A stretch of DNA of 64,000 bases from an uncultured Collinsella sp. (GCA_902462065.1 CABQAK010000003.1:1-64000), one strand, 5' to 3'. Positions 1 through 11,244 are shown, counted from the first letter of the stretch. A program made the numbers and translations. The notes: a model not told the origin generated them from the sequence alone.

Positions 1-970
<970 letters not shown>

Positions 971-1120
971 GGAACCGCACCTCGCGGCCCGCGGGACAAG
1001 CGCTCACGCGCGGTCCGGGCACGAGGATGCCCCCGAGTCAGTTCCCTTTCCTATACGCCATGCGGCCCCCAGGGCACGTGAGGGAGACACCCGGACACCG
1101 TAACGGTGGGCGCCGCCCAC

Positions 1121-1239
1121 CGGTCAGCGGCCAGAGCATGGGGGGCACGCCCGGTCCCGTTCCGAACCCGGAAGCTAAGCCCCATCGCGCCGAGAGTACT
1201 GCGGGGTCAGCCCGTGGGAGGCCAGGGCGCCGCTGACCG
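1121..1239 (+). rRNA. rrf: 5S ribosomal RNA
   Basis: The ends GGTCAGCGGC and GCCGCTGACC pair as the 5S terminal helix, and the interior carries the conserved CCGTTCCGAACCCGGAAG loop and the GCGCCGAGAGTACTG segment. The length of about 118 nt is normal. It follows the 23S gene in the usual 16S-23S-5S order and is followed by a strong terminator. Confidence 0.95.
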
Positions 1240-1272
1240 GTGGACGGCACCGAGCCGTACGCTTGAACTGAG

Positions 1273-1304
1273 AAGGGGGAGGCCACGCGGCCTCCCCCTT
1301 TTTT
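1273..1304 (+). terminator. rRNA operon terminator
   Basis: A perfect 12-bp stem (AAGGGGGAGGCC / GGCCTCCCCCTT) with a 4-base loop is followed directly by T's. This is a classic intrinsic terminator 33 bases after 5S rRNA. Confidence 0.93.
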
Positions 1305-1371
1305 GCGTTGTATACACGTTGTACTTTGGGACCTAGTTCCCCCGTATGCGCTCTTACTGTTTGGCTGTATT

Positions 1372-1402
1372 TTGAGTCCTTCTAGTGTATTTGAGCGATA
1401 AT
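1372..1402 (+). promoter_or_regulatory. possible promoter of coaE
   Basis: TTGAGT (1372-1377) and GATAAT (1397-1402) resemble -35 and -10 boxes, but the 19-base spacer is long. It lies between the rRNA terminator and coaE, where a promoter is needed. Nothing else is visible in 1305-1420. Confidence 0.35.
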
Positions 1403-1430
1403 TACTCGCATTGGCGTTAGGGAGGGCTTG

Positions 1431-2072
1431 ATGTTTACCGTATTTGTCTTGGGCAATATTGCTTCGGGTAAGTCGACTGCCTGCCGCTATTTCGAATCTC
1501 GTGGCGCTATGCTAATCGATCTGGATGAGCTTGCAAAATCGCTGTATGTGCCGGGCTCTGATATCGTCAATGCACTCGCGGATGAATTCGGTTGGGACAT
1601 TTTGGATGAGGAAGGCGGCATTCGCCGCAGCATCCTCGCTTCTCGAGCTTTCGCTTCTCCTGATTCGGTCGCACGGCTCAATGGCATCGTGCATCCCGTT
1701 CTGATTGAACAGCTCTCGCTTAGGATTCTCGATCCGGTTTGTTGTACGGTTTCATCTCCCCGTTATCCCTTTGCGGTGGTCGAGGTTTCTGCTCCGACTG
1801 GTTTTGAGGATGCATTTGGCTTGGCTGATGAAATTCTGGTCATTAGCGCCCCTTTGTCAGTTCGTCGCGAGCGCGCTATTCAACGTGGCATGGAGCCATC
1901 TGATTTCGATGCCCGTTCTGCTTGCCAGCCCGATGAGTCTGCGCTGTGCAATCTCGCTACAACGGTGATTGATAATTCGGCAGCCGATAATTCGCTCTTT
2001 GAGCAGCTTGACTCATGGCTTGCATGCCACGGGTTTATAGATACTCCGGATAAGGAGGAGGCCGATGCCTAA
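1431..2072 (+). CDS. coaE: dephospho-CoA kinase
   Basis: Catalyses the last step of coenzyme A synthesis, ATP-dependent phosphorylation of the 3'-hydroxyl of dephospho-CoA. Residues 8-16 form the P-loop GNIASGKST, followed by the DLDELAKSLY segment that aligns with the conserved D-(A/x)-D region of the family, and a LID-like basic stretch (RRERAIQRGM). The 213-residue length is normal. An in-frame TTG lies one codon upstream at 1428, but GGAGG at 1421-1425 sits 5 bases before the ATG, so ATG is chosen. The stop overlaps the next gene by 8 bases, suggesting translational coupling. Confidence 0.9.
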   Translation: MFTVFVLGNIASGKSTACRYFESRGAMLIDLDELAKSLYVPGSDIVNALADEFGWDILDEEGGIRRSILASRAFASPDSVARLNGIVHPVLIEQLSLRILDPVCCTVSSPRYPFAVVEVSAPTGFEDAFGLADEILVISAPLSVRRERAIQRGMEPSDFDARSACQPDESALCNLATTVIDNSAADNSLFEQLDSWLACHGFIDTPDKEEADA

Positions 2073-2646
2073 GGCACGTTTCTTTACGTGGTATCGCGTG
2101 GCGCCACTTGCCGTTGTGTTCGTCTTCGGCCTTATTTCGCTCGTCTACTCGTGTGCCCCTGCCGCTTTCTTTAAGCCGCTGTATCCGATTGACTACGAGG
2201 TGTATGTAAAGCAATCCAGTATTTCGCATAATCTGGATCCGTATCTGGTGTGCGCTGTCATTAAGTCGGAATCGAATTGGGATCCCGAGGCCGAGTCGAA
2301 TCAGGGTGCTCAGGGATTGATGCAGCTGATGCCCGAGACTGCCCAGGATATGATCGCCAAGGGCCTTGTCGACGGAGGGGAGTATTCGGCCGACAATCTT
2401 AACGATCCGGCTACGAATATCGAGTTTGGCTGCGCATACCTCTCGTATCTTCTCGCCTATTTCAACGGGTCGACGGATAGTGCCATCGCCGCCTATAACG
2501 CCGGTATGGGCAATGTCGACGGATGGGCGCAGCAGAACACGTCACTCCATAATGCGATTACCTTCCCTGAAACTCAGGCTTATCTGATTCGCGTCAATAA
2601 TGCCTGGGTTCGATATAAGACTCTCTATCCCGATCGGTTCGTATAG
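2065..2646 (+). CDS. SLT-family lytic transglycosylase, membrane-anchored
   Basis: Cleaves peptidoglycan glycan strands between MurNAc and GlcNAc with formation of 1,6-anhydroMurNAc. An N-terminal hydrophobic segment (about residues 12-34) is a signal anchor or signal peptide. The catalytic domain has the diagnostic SESNWDPEA (Glu69 as the general acid), GAQGLMQLMPETA and AIAAYNAGMGNV motifs of the soluble-lytic-transglycosylase fold. Its 193 residues suggest a minimal enzyme with only a short linker before the domain. The start is fixed by the GGAGGAGG ribosome site inside the end of coaE. Its function within cell-wall turnover or secretion is not resolved. Confidence 0.88.
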   Translation: MPKARFFTWYRVAPLAVVFVFGLISLVYSCAPAAFFKPLYPIDYEVYVKQSSISHNLDPYLVCAVIKSESNWDPEAESNQGAQGLMQLMPETAQDMIAKGLVDGGEYSADNLNDPATNIEFGCAYLSYLLAYFNGSTDSAIAAYNAGMGNVDGWAQQNTSLHNAITFPETQAYLIRVNNAWVRYKTLYPDRFV

Positions 2647-2697
2647 GACTAAGCCCACCGCCCGCGTATACTGCAGATGTATGAGTTAGGAGTATCC

Positions 2698-4938
2698 ATG
2701 GCGGAATTTGAAGTAGAACGCGTTGGTGGTGAACTTAAGCGCTTTGGCGTTGAGGGCGCTGATGTGCCGTTTAAGGTCGTGTCTCCATACGAGCCCGCTG
2801 GTTCCCAGCCTAAGGCCATTGAGTCACTTGTGCGGGGCGTGAGGGACGGAGACCGCTATCAGGTTTTGCTGGGTGTGACTGGTTCGGGTAAGACTTTTAC
2901 GATGGCCAAAACCATTGAGGCCTTGGGTAAGCCGACCCTTGTCATGGCTCCGAATAAAACGCTCGCCGCTCAGCTTGCGAGCGAGCTCAAAGAGTTCTTT
3001 CCCAATAACGCTGTGGTCTACTTTGTCTCGTACTACGACTACTATCAGCCCGAGGCGTATGTGCCGCAAAGCGATACATATATCGAGAAAGACTCCTCGA
3101 TTAACGAAGAGGTCGAGATGCTGCGCCATCAGGCGACCGCGTCACTGCTCTCTCGACGTGATGTGATCGTTGTCGCATCGGTCTCGTGTATCTATGGCAT
3201 TGGCTCTCCTGAGGACTATGCGGGTCTGGCTCCAAACGTCGACAAGAAGGTGCCGCTCGAGCGCGATGACTTTATCCATGCGCTTATCGACATTCAATAT
3301 GATCGCAATGACTATGACCTGGCACGTGGCATGTTCCGCGTGCGCGGCGATGTTGTCGACGTGTATCCGCCTTATGCCGAGCACCCGTTGCGGTTTGAGT
3401 TCTTTGGCGACGAGGTCGAGCTGATTGCCGAGATCGATGAGGTCACCGGTGAGATGCTGCGTGAGTACGAGGCCATCCCCGTATGGCCGGCATCGCACTA
3501 CGTGACCGAGAAGCCGAAGGTCAAGGCGGCTCTGAAATCGATCAGCGAAGAGTGCGAGAAGCGCGTGGCGGAGCTCAAGGCGACCGACAAGTTGCTTGAG
3601 GCGCAGCGTCTGCAGCAGCGTACCGATTATGATCTTGAGATGCTCGAGACGATGGGCTTTTGCAACGGCATCGAGAACTACTCGCGTCATCTGGACGGTC
3701 GCAAGCCGGGTGAGCCGCCGTTTACCCTAATCGATTACTTTCCTAAGGATATGCTCTGCATCATCGATGAGAGCCATGTGACGGTGCCGCAGATTCGCGG
3801 TATGCACGAAGGTGACCGCTCGCGTAAGGTGACGCTGGTGGAACACGGTTTTCGCCTGCCCTCGGCGCTCGATAACCGCCCGCTTCGTTTCGATGAGTTT
3901 GAGGCAAGGATTCCCCAGTTCATCTACGTTTCGGCCACGCCGGGCGACTACGAGCTGCGGGTTAGCCAGAACGACGTTGAGCAGATTATTCGTCCGACCG
4001 GTCTGCTCGACCCCAAGATTGACGTGCGTCCAGTTCGCGGTCAGATTGACGATCTTGAGGACGAGATTCGCGAGCGCGTTGCCCGCAAGGAGCGCGTGCT
4101 GGTGACCACGTTGACCAAGCGCATGGCCGAGGACCTGACCGACCATCTGCTCGACGCGGGCATTAAGGTCAATTACATGCACTCTGATACGGCGACAATG
4201 GACCGTGTCGAGATCCTGCGAACGCTGCGCGAGGGCAAGATCGATGTTCTCGTTGGCATCAACCTGCTTCGCGAGGGTTTGGATCTCCCCGAGGTCTCAC
4301 TGGTGGCAATTCTCGATGCCGATAAGGAAGGCTTCTTGCGCAACCGCCGTTCGCTGATTCAGACGATTGGCCGTGCGGCCCGTAACGCCGATGGCGAAGT
4401 CATCATGTATGCGGACGTTGTGACCGATTCGATGAAAGAGGCCATCGAGGAGACGCGGCGCCGTCGTGAGATTCAGATGGCATATAACGAAGAGCATGGC
4501 ATTGTGCCCAAGACAGTGCGCAAGGCCATCAACGACATCTCAAGTTTTATTGCCGAGGCCGAAAAAACCGTGGGTTCCAAGGGGCGCTCGAAGGGCGACT
4601 CTCTTGGCCATGGCGCATTCTATACGCCCGATGAGTCGGGTGAGGGCGGCGTGCCGGAAACGGTGGCGCCCGAGCAGACACTTGCGGAGCAGTTGGAAGA
4701 ACTGCCGCATGACGAGCTTGTGCGGATTGTCGAAACCATGGAAGAGGACATGCGTAACGCTTCTGCCGCCATGGACTTTGAGGAGGCGGCGCGCCTGCGC
4801 GATGCCGTCGTTCAGATTCGGGCGATGCTCGAGGGTGCGTCTGAGGACGAGACGATCGAGCGCTTACGTTCGCAGGCCCGCAAGGGTTCCACGTTCGCAT
4901 CGGGCAGAAAACGCCAGGGTGCACGGTTTAAGAAATAG
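2698..4938 (+). CDS. uvrB: excinuclease ABC subunit B
   Basis: Damage-verifying helicase of nucleotide excision repair; it receives DNA from UvrA and recruits UvrC. Walker A GVTGSGKT is at residues 59-66, the beta-hairpin region carries [13 protein letters not shown], the helicase box is DESHVTVPQ, and motif VI is QTIGRAARN. The C-terminal UVR domain ([20 protein letters not shown]) that binds UvrC is intact. An in-frame ATG lies 7 codons upstream, but AGGAG at 2688-2692, 5 bases before the chosen ATG, decides the start (746 aa). A TATACT -10-like box lies at 2667-2672. uvrA and uvrC lie downstream within 14 kb. Confidence 0.97.
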   Translation: MAEFEVERVGGELKRFGVEGADVPFKVVSPYEPAGSQPKAIESLVRGVRDGDRYQVLLGVTGSGKTFTMAKTIEALGKPTLVMAPNKTLAAQLASELKEFFPNNAVVYFVSYYDYYQPEAYVPQSDTYIEKDSSINEEVEMLRHQATASLLSRRDVIVVASVSCIYGIGSPEDYAGLAPNVDKKVPLERDDFIHALIDIQYDRNDYDLARGMFRVRGDVVDVYPPYAEHPLRFEFFGDEVELIAEIDEVTGEMLREYEAIPVWPASHYVTEKPKVKAALKSISEECEKRVAELKATDKLLEAQRLQQRTDYDLEMLETMGFCNGIENYSRHLDGRKPGEPPFTLIDYFPKDMLCIIDESHVTVPQIRGMHEGDRSRKVTLVEHGFRLPSALDNRPLRFDEFEARIPQFIYVSATPGDYELRVSQNDVEQIIRPTGLLDPKIDVRPVRGQIDDLEDEIRERVARKERVLVTTLTKRMAEDLTDHLLDAGIKVNYMHSDTATMDRVEILRTLREGKIDVLVGINLLREGLDLPEVSLVAILDADKEGFLRNRRSLIQTIGRAARNADGEVIMYADVVTDSMKEAIEETRRRREIQMAYNEEHGIVPKTVRKAINDISSFIAEAEKTVGSKGRSKGDSLGHGAFYTPDESGEGGVPETVAPEQTLAEQLEELPHDELVRIVETMEEDMRNASAAMDFEEAARLRDAVVQIRAMLEGASEDETIERLRSQARKGSTFASGRKRQGARFKK

Positions 4939-4943
4939 CGAAC

Positions 4944-4985
4944 AGGCCCCGAGTTCCCTGTGGAGCTCGGGGCCTATGTCTTTTG
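4944..4985. terminator. terminator between convergent genes
   Basis: A 10-bp stem AGGCCCCGAG / CTCGGGGCCT (4944-4953, 4965-4974) is followed by a short T-rich stretch on the plus strand. It sits between uvrB and the convergent flavoprotein gene and could serve both. Confidence 0.65.
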
Positions 4986-5003
4986 CGCGCTGGAATTCGT
5001 GCG

Positions 5004-6644
5004 TTAGAGGTCTGCGATCAGGGCTTCAGCACAACGGATGCCGTCGGTGGCCGCGCTCATGATGCCGCCGGCATATCCAGCTCCCTCACCACAAGGGTAG
5101 AGGCCCGGGGTCGACACGGCATGGCATGTTCGGTCTCGGGTGACAGTGACCGGTGAGCTCGAACGAGTCTCCACGCCGGTAAGAACGGCATCGGGACGGT
5201 CGTAGCCTCGTAGCTTTTTTCCGAGTAGGGGAAGTCCCAGGCGGAGCGACTCGACGATATGCTGCGGCAGGGCTTCGTCAATTGCCGTCCAGGTCACACC
5301 GAGCGGATAGGTGGGCTTTACCTTTCCGGGCGCCTTGCTGGCGCGTCCTGCGAGGAAATCTCCGACGAGTTGTGCCGGTGCGTTCCAGTTGGAACCGCCC
5401 AGGCGATAGGCGGCCGCCTCGCAGACACGCTGGAGCTCGATGCCGGCGAGCGGGTCATCGTTGGGAAGGTCCTCAGGCGTGACGTTAACGAGCAGGGCGG
5501 CATTTGCGTTGCGTCCGTCGCGGGCATTGAGACTGGCCCCGTTGACGCACAGATGGCACGGTTCTGAAGACGCGGCAACAACCTGTCCGCCGGGGCACAT
5601 GCAAAACGAGAACACGCTGCGGCCGTTGGGAAGATGGGCAACAAGTTTGTAGGGGGCCGCCCCGAGCGCTGGATGTCCCGCCGAGGCTCCATATTGGGCT
5701 CGGTCGATGTCGCGTTGCGGATGCTCGATGCGAACGCCCATGGCAAAGGTCTTTTGTGCGAGGGCCACGTTGTAGTCCTTAAGGAGCTCAAAAATATCGC
5801 GAGCAGAATGCCCGCAGGCGAGGATGAGGTGCTTTGTCTCGATTGGCTCGTAAGCGGCGTCTTGGGACGATTGGACATCAATACCGGTGATGGCGCCAGA
5901 CGCGTCGATGCGAATGTCGACGAGCTTCGTTCGATAACGGACGACACCTCCGAGCTGCTCGATACGCTGGGATATAGCGGTGACAACCTTGGGAAGGATG
6001 TCGGAGCCAATGTGCGGCTTGGCATCCCACAGAATATCGCGGGGCGCACCCGCCTCGACGAAGGTTTCGAGGATAAGGCGATGGGCGGGATTTTTTGTTC
6101 CCGTATTGAGCTTGCCGTCCGAGAAGGTCCCCGCGCCGCCCAGACCAAACTGAATATTGCTCTCGGGGTCGAGGATGCGCTCCTTTAGAAAGAGGTCGAT
6201 CGCCTGCGAGCGGCGAAATGCCGGGTCGCCGCGCTCGATAAGCAAGGGCTTAAGACCTGCTTCGGCAAGGGTGAGCGCAGCGAAAAGGCCGGCGCATCCG
6301 GCGCCGACAACGACAGGGCGTTCTTGAGGTGCGTCGGAGACGGGGGAGGGGAATGAAGGCTCATCGTCTTCTATCGCGCGTACGCGCGAGCGGTCACGTT
6401 CGGAAACGCTGTCGACCGCTTCTCGCTCGAGGTGGGGACTAGTCAGCTCAACACGAAAGCTCAGGATAAAATGGACGTCTCGTTTTTTGCGAGCGTCGAT
6501 CGACTTGCGGTGGAGCTCGATGGACTTGATCTCGGAGTCCTTGCAACGTAGGACGCGCTTGGCGACTCGCTTGCCAACAATGAGGCAGGCATTTTCATCG
6601 CCGGTTTCATCGAGCGACGCGTTGACTTGGGTGATTTCGATCAT
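5004..6644 (-). CDS. FAD-dependent dehydrogenase-like protein (COG2509 type)
   Basis: A cytosolic flavoprotein of the uncharacterised NAD(FAD)-dependent dehydrogenase family. After an N-terminal domain of about 130 residues, a Rossmann nucleotide-binding motif (VVGAGCAGLFAALTLAEAG) and an acidic strand end (LLIERGD) bind FAD. The family-typical GLGGAGTFSDGKLNTGTKN stretch and the C-terminal GEGAGYAGGIMSAATDG flavin motif are present. The ATG at 6644 is chosen because AAGGAG precedes it at good spacing; the longer open frame to 6767 has no ribosome site. The substrate is unknown. It lies 80 bases downstream of a second flavoprotein gene on the same strand. Confidence 0.8.
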   Translation of the reverse strand: MIEITQVNASLDETGDENACLIVGKRVAKRVLRCKDSEIKSIELHRKSIDARKKRDVHFILSFRVELTSPHLEREAVDSVSERDRSRVRAIEDDEPSFPSPVSDAPQERPVVVGAGCAGLFAALTLAEAGLKPLLIERGDPAFRRSQAIDLFLKERILDPESNIQFGLGGAGTFSDGKLNTGTKNPAHRLILETFVEAGAPRDILWDAKPHIGSDILPKVVTAISQRIEQLGGVVRYRTKLVDIRIDASGAITGIDVQSSQDAAYEPIETKHLILACGHSARDIFELLKDYNVALAQKTFAMGVRIEHPQRDIDRAQYGASAGHPALGAAPYKLVAHLPNGRSVFSFCMCPGGQVVAASSEPCHLCVNGASLNARDGRNANAALLVNVTPEDLPNDDPLAGIELQRVCEAAAYRLGGSNWNAPAQLVGDFLAGRASKAPGKVKPTYPLGVTWTAIDEALPQHIVESLRLGLPLLGKKLRGYDRPDAVLTGVETRSSSPVTVTRDRTCHAVSTPGLYPCGEGAGYAGGIMSAATDGIRCAEALIADL

Positions 6645-6724
6645 CGAGGTCTCCTTAGAGGCAAGAAAGAGGCCGTCCGGTATCCCAGACGGCCCGAATG
6701 CGTTTTTGATTATAAACTGTGCGG

Positions 6725-7996
6725 CTACAGGCTGCTTGCAGCGCGAATGCCCGAGAGCCAGGCCCACGCAAGGTTAAAGCCTCCGCAATCGGCGTCGATG
6801 TCGAGCGCTTCGCCGCAGACGTAAAGCGGGGCGTCGACAGCGCTGCGCGCGCGTAGACTGGGTGTTGAGATGCTCTCGACAGATACGCCACCACGCGTGA
6901 CCTGCGCCGAGCGCTCCTCGGCTGTTCCCTCGACGAGCAACTTAAAGTGCTTGAGGATCGAGACCAGGTGGATGACATCGTTGGAGCCTGGATGGCACTG
7001 CTCGAACGCCGTGCAGACGACGCGGGAGAGTTGCGGGGCGAGCATGCCGTCGAGCCAACGGGGATCGCGGGGCGAAAAGCCGCCGAGCAGCTCAACGCGC
7101 CGGTTGAGCATATCGAGCAGCTCGTCTTTGGAGAGGTCGGGGAAAACGTCGAGCAGGATCGTATCGCCGTGCTGGATACGACGGGAGAGGTTGAAGACAG
7201 CGACGCCCGAGATACCGAAGGTTCGAAACAGTACTTCACCGTCTTCGTGCCAGAGCTCACTATGGTTACGGGTGAGCGTCAAGCGGGCGCGGACGCGCAG
7301 ACCATCCAACGTCTTGAGTGCCGCCCGATCGCCAACGACCGTTGCCGATACGGGGCAGAGGATGGGGCGCAGCGAAGTGAGGGGGAGGCTAAACGTATCG
7401 GCGATACCGGTGGGGTTGCCGCCCGTGGCGATAATTACGGCATGCGCCTGCAGGGCCTCGTTCTTGCGAGGGACATCGGCGAGTGCCTTCCGAAGCGAGC
7501 GGAGCTCCGATTTTCGGTCGTCGTGCTTTTTTGCCTTGAGCGCCCGCGCTGGACGGTCTATTTGGAGTGCCCAGCCTTCGGAAACTTTGTGCGCCGAGGC
7601 AACGTTGGCTCCGCAGATTAAGGTGATACCTAGGCGGTCGCAAACGTTGAGAAGCACGTCGCGCACCGATTCAGCGCGAAGGGAGCGCGGGTACAGCCGG
7701 CCTTCCTCGGAGGTTGTCATGATACCCAGCGAGGAGAAGAAACCCATAAGCTCTTGTTCGGGCTGGGGGCCCATGACGGATTCGACGAATGCGGGGTGGT
7801 TATACCGCTGAGGATCAATCGATTCGTTGGAGAGGTTGCAGCGGCCGTTACCGGTCGCAAGGAGCTTAAGGCCACAGGCGACATCGCGCTCAACGATGCA
7901 GACGCTTTTGCCAGCGCGTGCGGCCGTAATGGCAGCGGCGAGGCCTGAAGCCCCGCCGCCGATTACCAGGACGTCATAGAAGGCGCTCGCGTTCAC
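6725..7996 (-). CDS. HI0933/BaiN-family flavoprotein
   Basis: A putative NAD(P)/FAD-dependent oxidoreductase. Near the N-terminus is VLVIGGGASGLAAAITAARAG with ERDVACGLKLLATGNGRCN, the signature of the HI0933/YhiN/BaiN family; the C-terminus has YVCGEALDIDADCGGFNLAWAW. BaiN of Clostridium scindens was proposed to act in bile-acid dehydroxylation, but most family members have no proven role, so no function is assigned. The start is GTG at 7996, placed directly after the stop of mrp (TAA then GTG), which implies translational coupling. Confidence 0.82.
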   Translation of the reverse strand: MNASAFYDVLVIGGGASGLAAAITAARAGKSVCIVERDVACGLKLLATGNGRCNLSNESIDPQRYNHPAFVESVMGPQPEQELMGFFSSLGIMTTSEEGRLYPRSLRAESVRDVLLNVCDRLGITLICGANVASAHKVSEGWALQIDRPARALKAKKHDDRKSELRSLRKALADVPRKNEALQAHAVIIATGGNPTGIADTFSLPLTSLRPILCPVSATVVGDRAALKTLDGLRVRARLTLTRNHSELWHEDGEVLFRTFGISGVAVFNLSRRIQHGDTILLDVFPDLSKDELLDMLNRRVELLGGFSPRDPRWLDGMLAPQLSRVVCTAFEQCHPGSNDVIHLVSILKHFKLLVEGTAEERSAQVTRGGVSVESISTPSLRARSAVDAPLYVCGEALDIDADCGGFNLAWAWLSGIRAASSL

Positions 7997-8827
7997 TTAG
8001 GCCTCGTCGGTCTCGTGCGGGGTAACGGCCTCGACGGCAGAGACTGCCTTGGGCAACATGCCATCGGGCAGCGCGGTCTCGACCTCGCCCTTATCGCAGG
8101 CCTCGGCGAGTGCCGGATTAATGGGAAGCTGGCCCAAGATGTCGAGGTTATAGCGATCTGCGACCTCGGGGAGCTTGCTCTTGCCAAAGACCTCAATCTT
8201 CTTGCCGCAGTCGGGGCACTCAATATAGCTCATGTTCTCGACAATGCCCAGAATGGGGACGTTCATCTTCTCGGCCATGTTGACCGCCTTGGCGACGATC
8301 ATCGAGACCAGATCCTGCGGGCTCGTGACGATGACGATGCCGTCGACGGGCAACGACTGGAAGACGGTGAGCGCGACGTCGCCTGTTCCCGGAGGCATGT
8401 CGACCAGCAGGTAGTCGATGGGGCCCCACGAGGTCTCGCTCCAGAACTGCCTAATGGCGCCTGCGATGACCGGACCGCGCCAAAGGACGGGGTCGGTCTC
8501 GTTTTGGAGCAGCAGGTTGGAGCTCATGACCTTGACGCCGTGCTCGGAGATTTCGGGCAGCATAAGGTTGCCAAGGGCATGGACGTGGCGTCCGCTCATA
8601 CCGAACATCTTGGGGATGGAGGGACCGGTGATGTCGGCATCGAGGACGCCGACCTTGTGGCCGTGACGGGCAAGCTCGGTGGCGATGGCACCGGTGACAA
8701 ACGACTTGCCGACACCGCCCTTGCCGGAAAGCACGGCGATGACGCGTTTGACCTCGGACAGCGTGTTCTCCTCAAATTGCGACGGCGACGTTTGTCCGCC
8801 GGCGGCCTGTGCGTGCTCGCAACCCAT
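7997..8827 (-). CDS. mrp: Mrp/ApbC-type iron-sulfur carrier P-loop ATPase
   Basis: A MinD/ParA-like ATPase that binds and delivers [4Fe-4S] clusters. The deviant Walker A GKGGVGKS is near residue 38, the switch region is GVLDADITGPS, the Walker B region is LVDMPPGTGD, and the CPDC pair near residue 204 would ligate a cluster bridging the dimer. It lacks the N-terminal MIP18/DUF59 domain and instead starts with a short tail containing Cys3. The ATG at 8827 follows AAAGGAG; the longer open frame is not supported. The next gene starts at its stop codon. Confidence 0.87.
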   Translation of the reverse strand: MGCEHAQAAGGQTSPSQFEENTLSEVKRVIAVLSGKGGVGKSFVTGAIATELARHGHKVGVLDADITGPSIPKMFGMSGRHVHALGNLMLPEISEHGVKVMSSNLLLQNETDPVLWRGPVIAGAIRQFWSETSWGPIDYLLVDMPPGTGDVALTVFQSLPVDGIVIVTSPQDLVSMIVAKAVNMAEKMNVPILGIVENMSYIECPDCGKKIEVFGKSKLPEVADRYNLDILGQLPINPALAEACDKGEVETALPDGMLPKAVSAVEAVTPHETDEA

Positions 8828-8972
8828 GTATGACTCCTTTGTATATGTTGGGGCCGGGGCCCCGTGATGTGACACGAGCGTCATTGTACCCTCGTTTGCG
8901 AGCGGGAGTCATTTGCGATGCATTTGGGCCGAGCGTGCTTGCAATACGATGGGTCCAAGCGAATGGGCGGGC

Positions 8973-11126
8973 TTACTGAACTTTGCTGGCAAACTCGAGG
9001 TATTGCATGCGCTGCAGCTTGTCGATCGTCGAGGCGTATGGGCTGTCTTCAGATTCCAAGTCGTAGCGCAGCCCGTCGGCACCAAGGTAGCCGGCGACAT
9101 TGATGGTGGGCACATCTGACCTTGTTGCAAGCAGAGCCTTTTGATAGTCGGTGAGCGGGGCGCCGATCTTATTAAGGGTAATGGCTGCAATCTCGTTTGC
9201 CCCGACGGTGTCGTAGACGTTGAGCTCGGTATTGCCGGCGATTTCATAGTTAGCCCAGACAAAATATGTCGACTGATAGATACGGAAAGCGTGGCTTGCC
9301 GTATCTTCCTGAGGGTACAGCTCGTCGTTGAGAGTCGTTGCGGCGCTCGGCTGATGGTCGCCAAAAAAGACAAGGACAACCGGTCTGCCGATATTGCGGA
9401 GCTCGTTGATAAAGTACTCGAGGTCCCGGTCGGATGCGTTGATGCAGGTGAGATAGGTGTTGAGCGCGCTATTGGCGCCCTCGCTGGCTCCCTCGACCCA
9501 ATAGTTTGTCAGCTCTTCGGCGGGAACGGTGCCATAGTCGTAGCCGCCGTGATTTTGCATCGTGACGTCAAAGATGAACTGCGGGGCTTCGTCGGTTCTA
9601 AGCAGGTCGAGTATCTTGTCGTAGGTGGCGTAGTCGCATACGCCGGCATGGTAACAGGGCGCACCTTCGAAATCGCCGATTGAAAGAAAGTCTCCAAAGC
9701 CCAGCTGCTGATAGATTTTATCTCGATGGTAGTTGACGGGGTTTTGCGGGTGCATAGCGGTAGCGGTATACCCAAGCTCCTTAAGGTCCTTTGCCAGGCT
9801 GTTGACGCCATTCATCTGATATAGCTGATAGGGGATTTTGCCTAATCCGACAAAGGCCGTTGTCGCTCCGGTCAAAAATTCGAATTCGGAGTTCGCCGTT
9901 CCGCCACCGGCGACCGAAGCGAGCATGGTGCCGCGAACAAGTGTGTCGGGAAGCGAGTTGTAGAATGCGGGGCCGGTGTACCCGGCCGCCTGGAGCTGCT
10001 CAAAGCACGAAAGGTCGCTAAAACTCTCGTTCATGACGGCAACAATCGTCGGCTTGATTTCATTGAACTGGGCAACGGCCGCCGCGCGCTGCTCGCTCGA
10101 GCCATACGTGCTGTCGTAGGTGGCGGCGAGCTCCTGCTCGATGCTCTGCGCCTCATCGGGCGTATAGTCTTCGGGCTTCTCAATGGGCAACTCGTTGACC
10201 ATTTCGGTGAACGAAGTGATAAAACCCTGAGACGCATATGTGGTGATGGGCTGCCAACGGTCAAATCCAAAATTCAGCGCCTGCTCCAAGTCGATGCTGG
10301 AAAAGCCCGAGAGCCCCACAACGGTCACTAGCAGAAAAGCGCAGAGGTTGGCGGCGATTGCGGGGAAGACATGGGTGGGTGTACGGAGCTTTCTCGGTCG
10401 GATAAGCGAAAGAAGCCCCAGGGAAATCTCCAGCAGGGCTAGAGAGGTTACGATTCCGGCGGTAAAGGTAAACTCGTATCCCTCGCTCACTTCCATTGCG
10501 GTGCCAAGGGCCAAGATATCGCTTGGCAGGATGGCCTCGCCTTTAAACGTTATGACGAAGTGCTCGGCAATGCCAAGGATGCAACAGACGACGGGCACGA
10601 GGGCCATGACGCCTCCATGACGTTGTCCCAGCAAATAAAGGGAGAGCAGAACCGTCGCGAGCAACCCGACGGAAAACCCAAATGAGTTGGCGGGAATGCG
10701 ATAGAACGTTTCGTTGCAGGCAATTTCGAGTGAAACGAACGAGAGCGCTGAAACAGCGGCGATGACAAGGATGTCACGGCAAATACAGGCAACCGTTCCC
10801 GTCGCAAGATCGGTTTGGTCGATTAGTCCCGAAACCAAGGGCTCGACAAGAAGTATGACGGCGGCAGCACCGAGCGCCGAATAAGAAAGGACCCATAGGG
10901 AACTGTCCTCATTTACGAGCAATTGATTCGTAATCCATGCAGCTACCACGCCGAGCGGGATGAGGAGCGTCGCGCACCAAAAGACGCGGGCAATGGGCGG
11001 CTTTTCATTGTGTTTGATTGAAAAATACACGCGCACGACGACGGTGGCCACGATAAGGACGGCGATGAATATGGGCAGATTGGCCATGTCGCTCGAAGTG
11101 ATTTCAAGGGGGATATCTTCGGTCAT
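8973..11126 (-). CDS. LTA synthase family sulfatase-fold membrane protein
   Basis: A probable polyglycerolphosphate (lipoteichoic-acid type) synthase or related phosphoglycerol transferase. About the first 320 residues hold several hydrophobic helices. The extracellular alkaline-phosphatase-fold domain has NESFSDLSCF (metal site), GGGTANSEFEFLTG with the candidate Thr nucleophile, FDVTMQNHGGYDYG and VFFGDHQPS, all expected for LtaS-like enzymes. Its 717 residues fit. The start at 11126 is preceded by GAGGAA. It is divergent from uvrA across 193 bases. Whether this organism makes LTA or another glycerophosphate-decorated glycan cannot be told. Confidence 0.83.
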   Translation of the reverse strand: MTEDIPLEITSSDMANLPIFIAVLIVATVVVRVYFSIKHNEKPPIARVFWCATLLIPLGVVAAWITNQLLVNEDSSLWVLSYSALGAAAVILLVEPLVSGLIDQTDLATGTVACICRDILVIAAVSALSFVSLEIACNETFYRIPANSFGFSVGLLATVLLSLYLLGQRHGGVMALVPVVCCILGIAEHFVITFKGEAILPSDILALGTAMEVSEGYEFTFTAGIVTSLALLEISLGLLSLIRPRKLRTPTHVFPAIAANLCAFLLVTVVGLSGFSSIDLEQALNFGFDRWQPITTYASQGFITSFTEMVNELPIEKPEDYTPDEAQSIEQELAATYDSTYGSSEQRAAAVAQFNEIKPTIVAVMNESFSDLSCFEQLQAAGYTGPAFYNSLPDTLVRGTMLASVAGGGTANSEFEFLTGATTAFVGLGKIPYQLYQMNGVNSLAKDLKELGYTATAMHPQNPVNYHRDKIYQQLGFGDFLSIGDFEGAPCYHAGVCDYATYDKILDLLRTDEAPQFIFDVTMQNHGGYDYGTVPAEELTNYWVEGASEGANSALNTYLTCINASDRDLEYFINELRNIGRPVVLVFFGDHQPSAATTLNDELYPQEDTASHAFRIYQSTYFVWANYEIAGNTELNVYDTVGANEIAAITLNKIGAPLTDYQKALLATRSDVPTINVAGYLGADGLRYDLESEDSPYASTIDKLQRMQYLEFASKVQ

Positions 11127-11244
11127 GGACGTTCCTCTGTTACAGCAAATTAAGTTCAGTATTAGATTACTGTAACCTCTCCACGGTATTTCGAGAAACA
11201 AAGCACCCGATACGCAAAGCTAAAGGTCTGCGAATCTTGTATTA

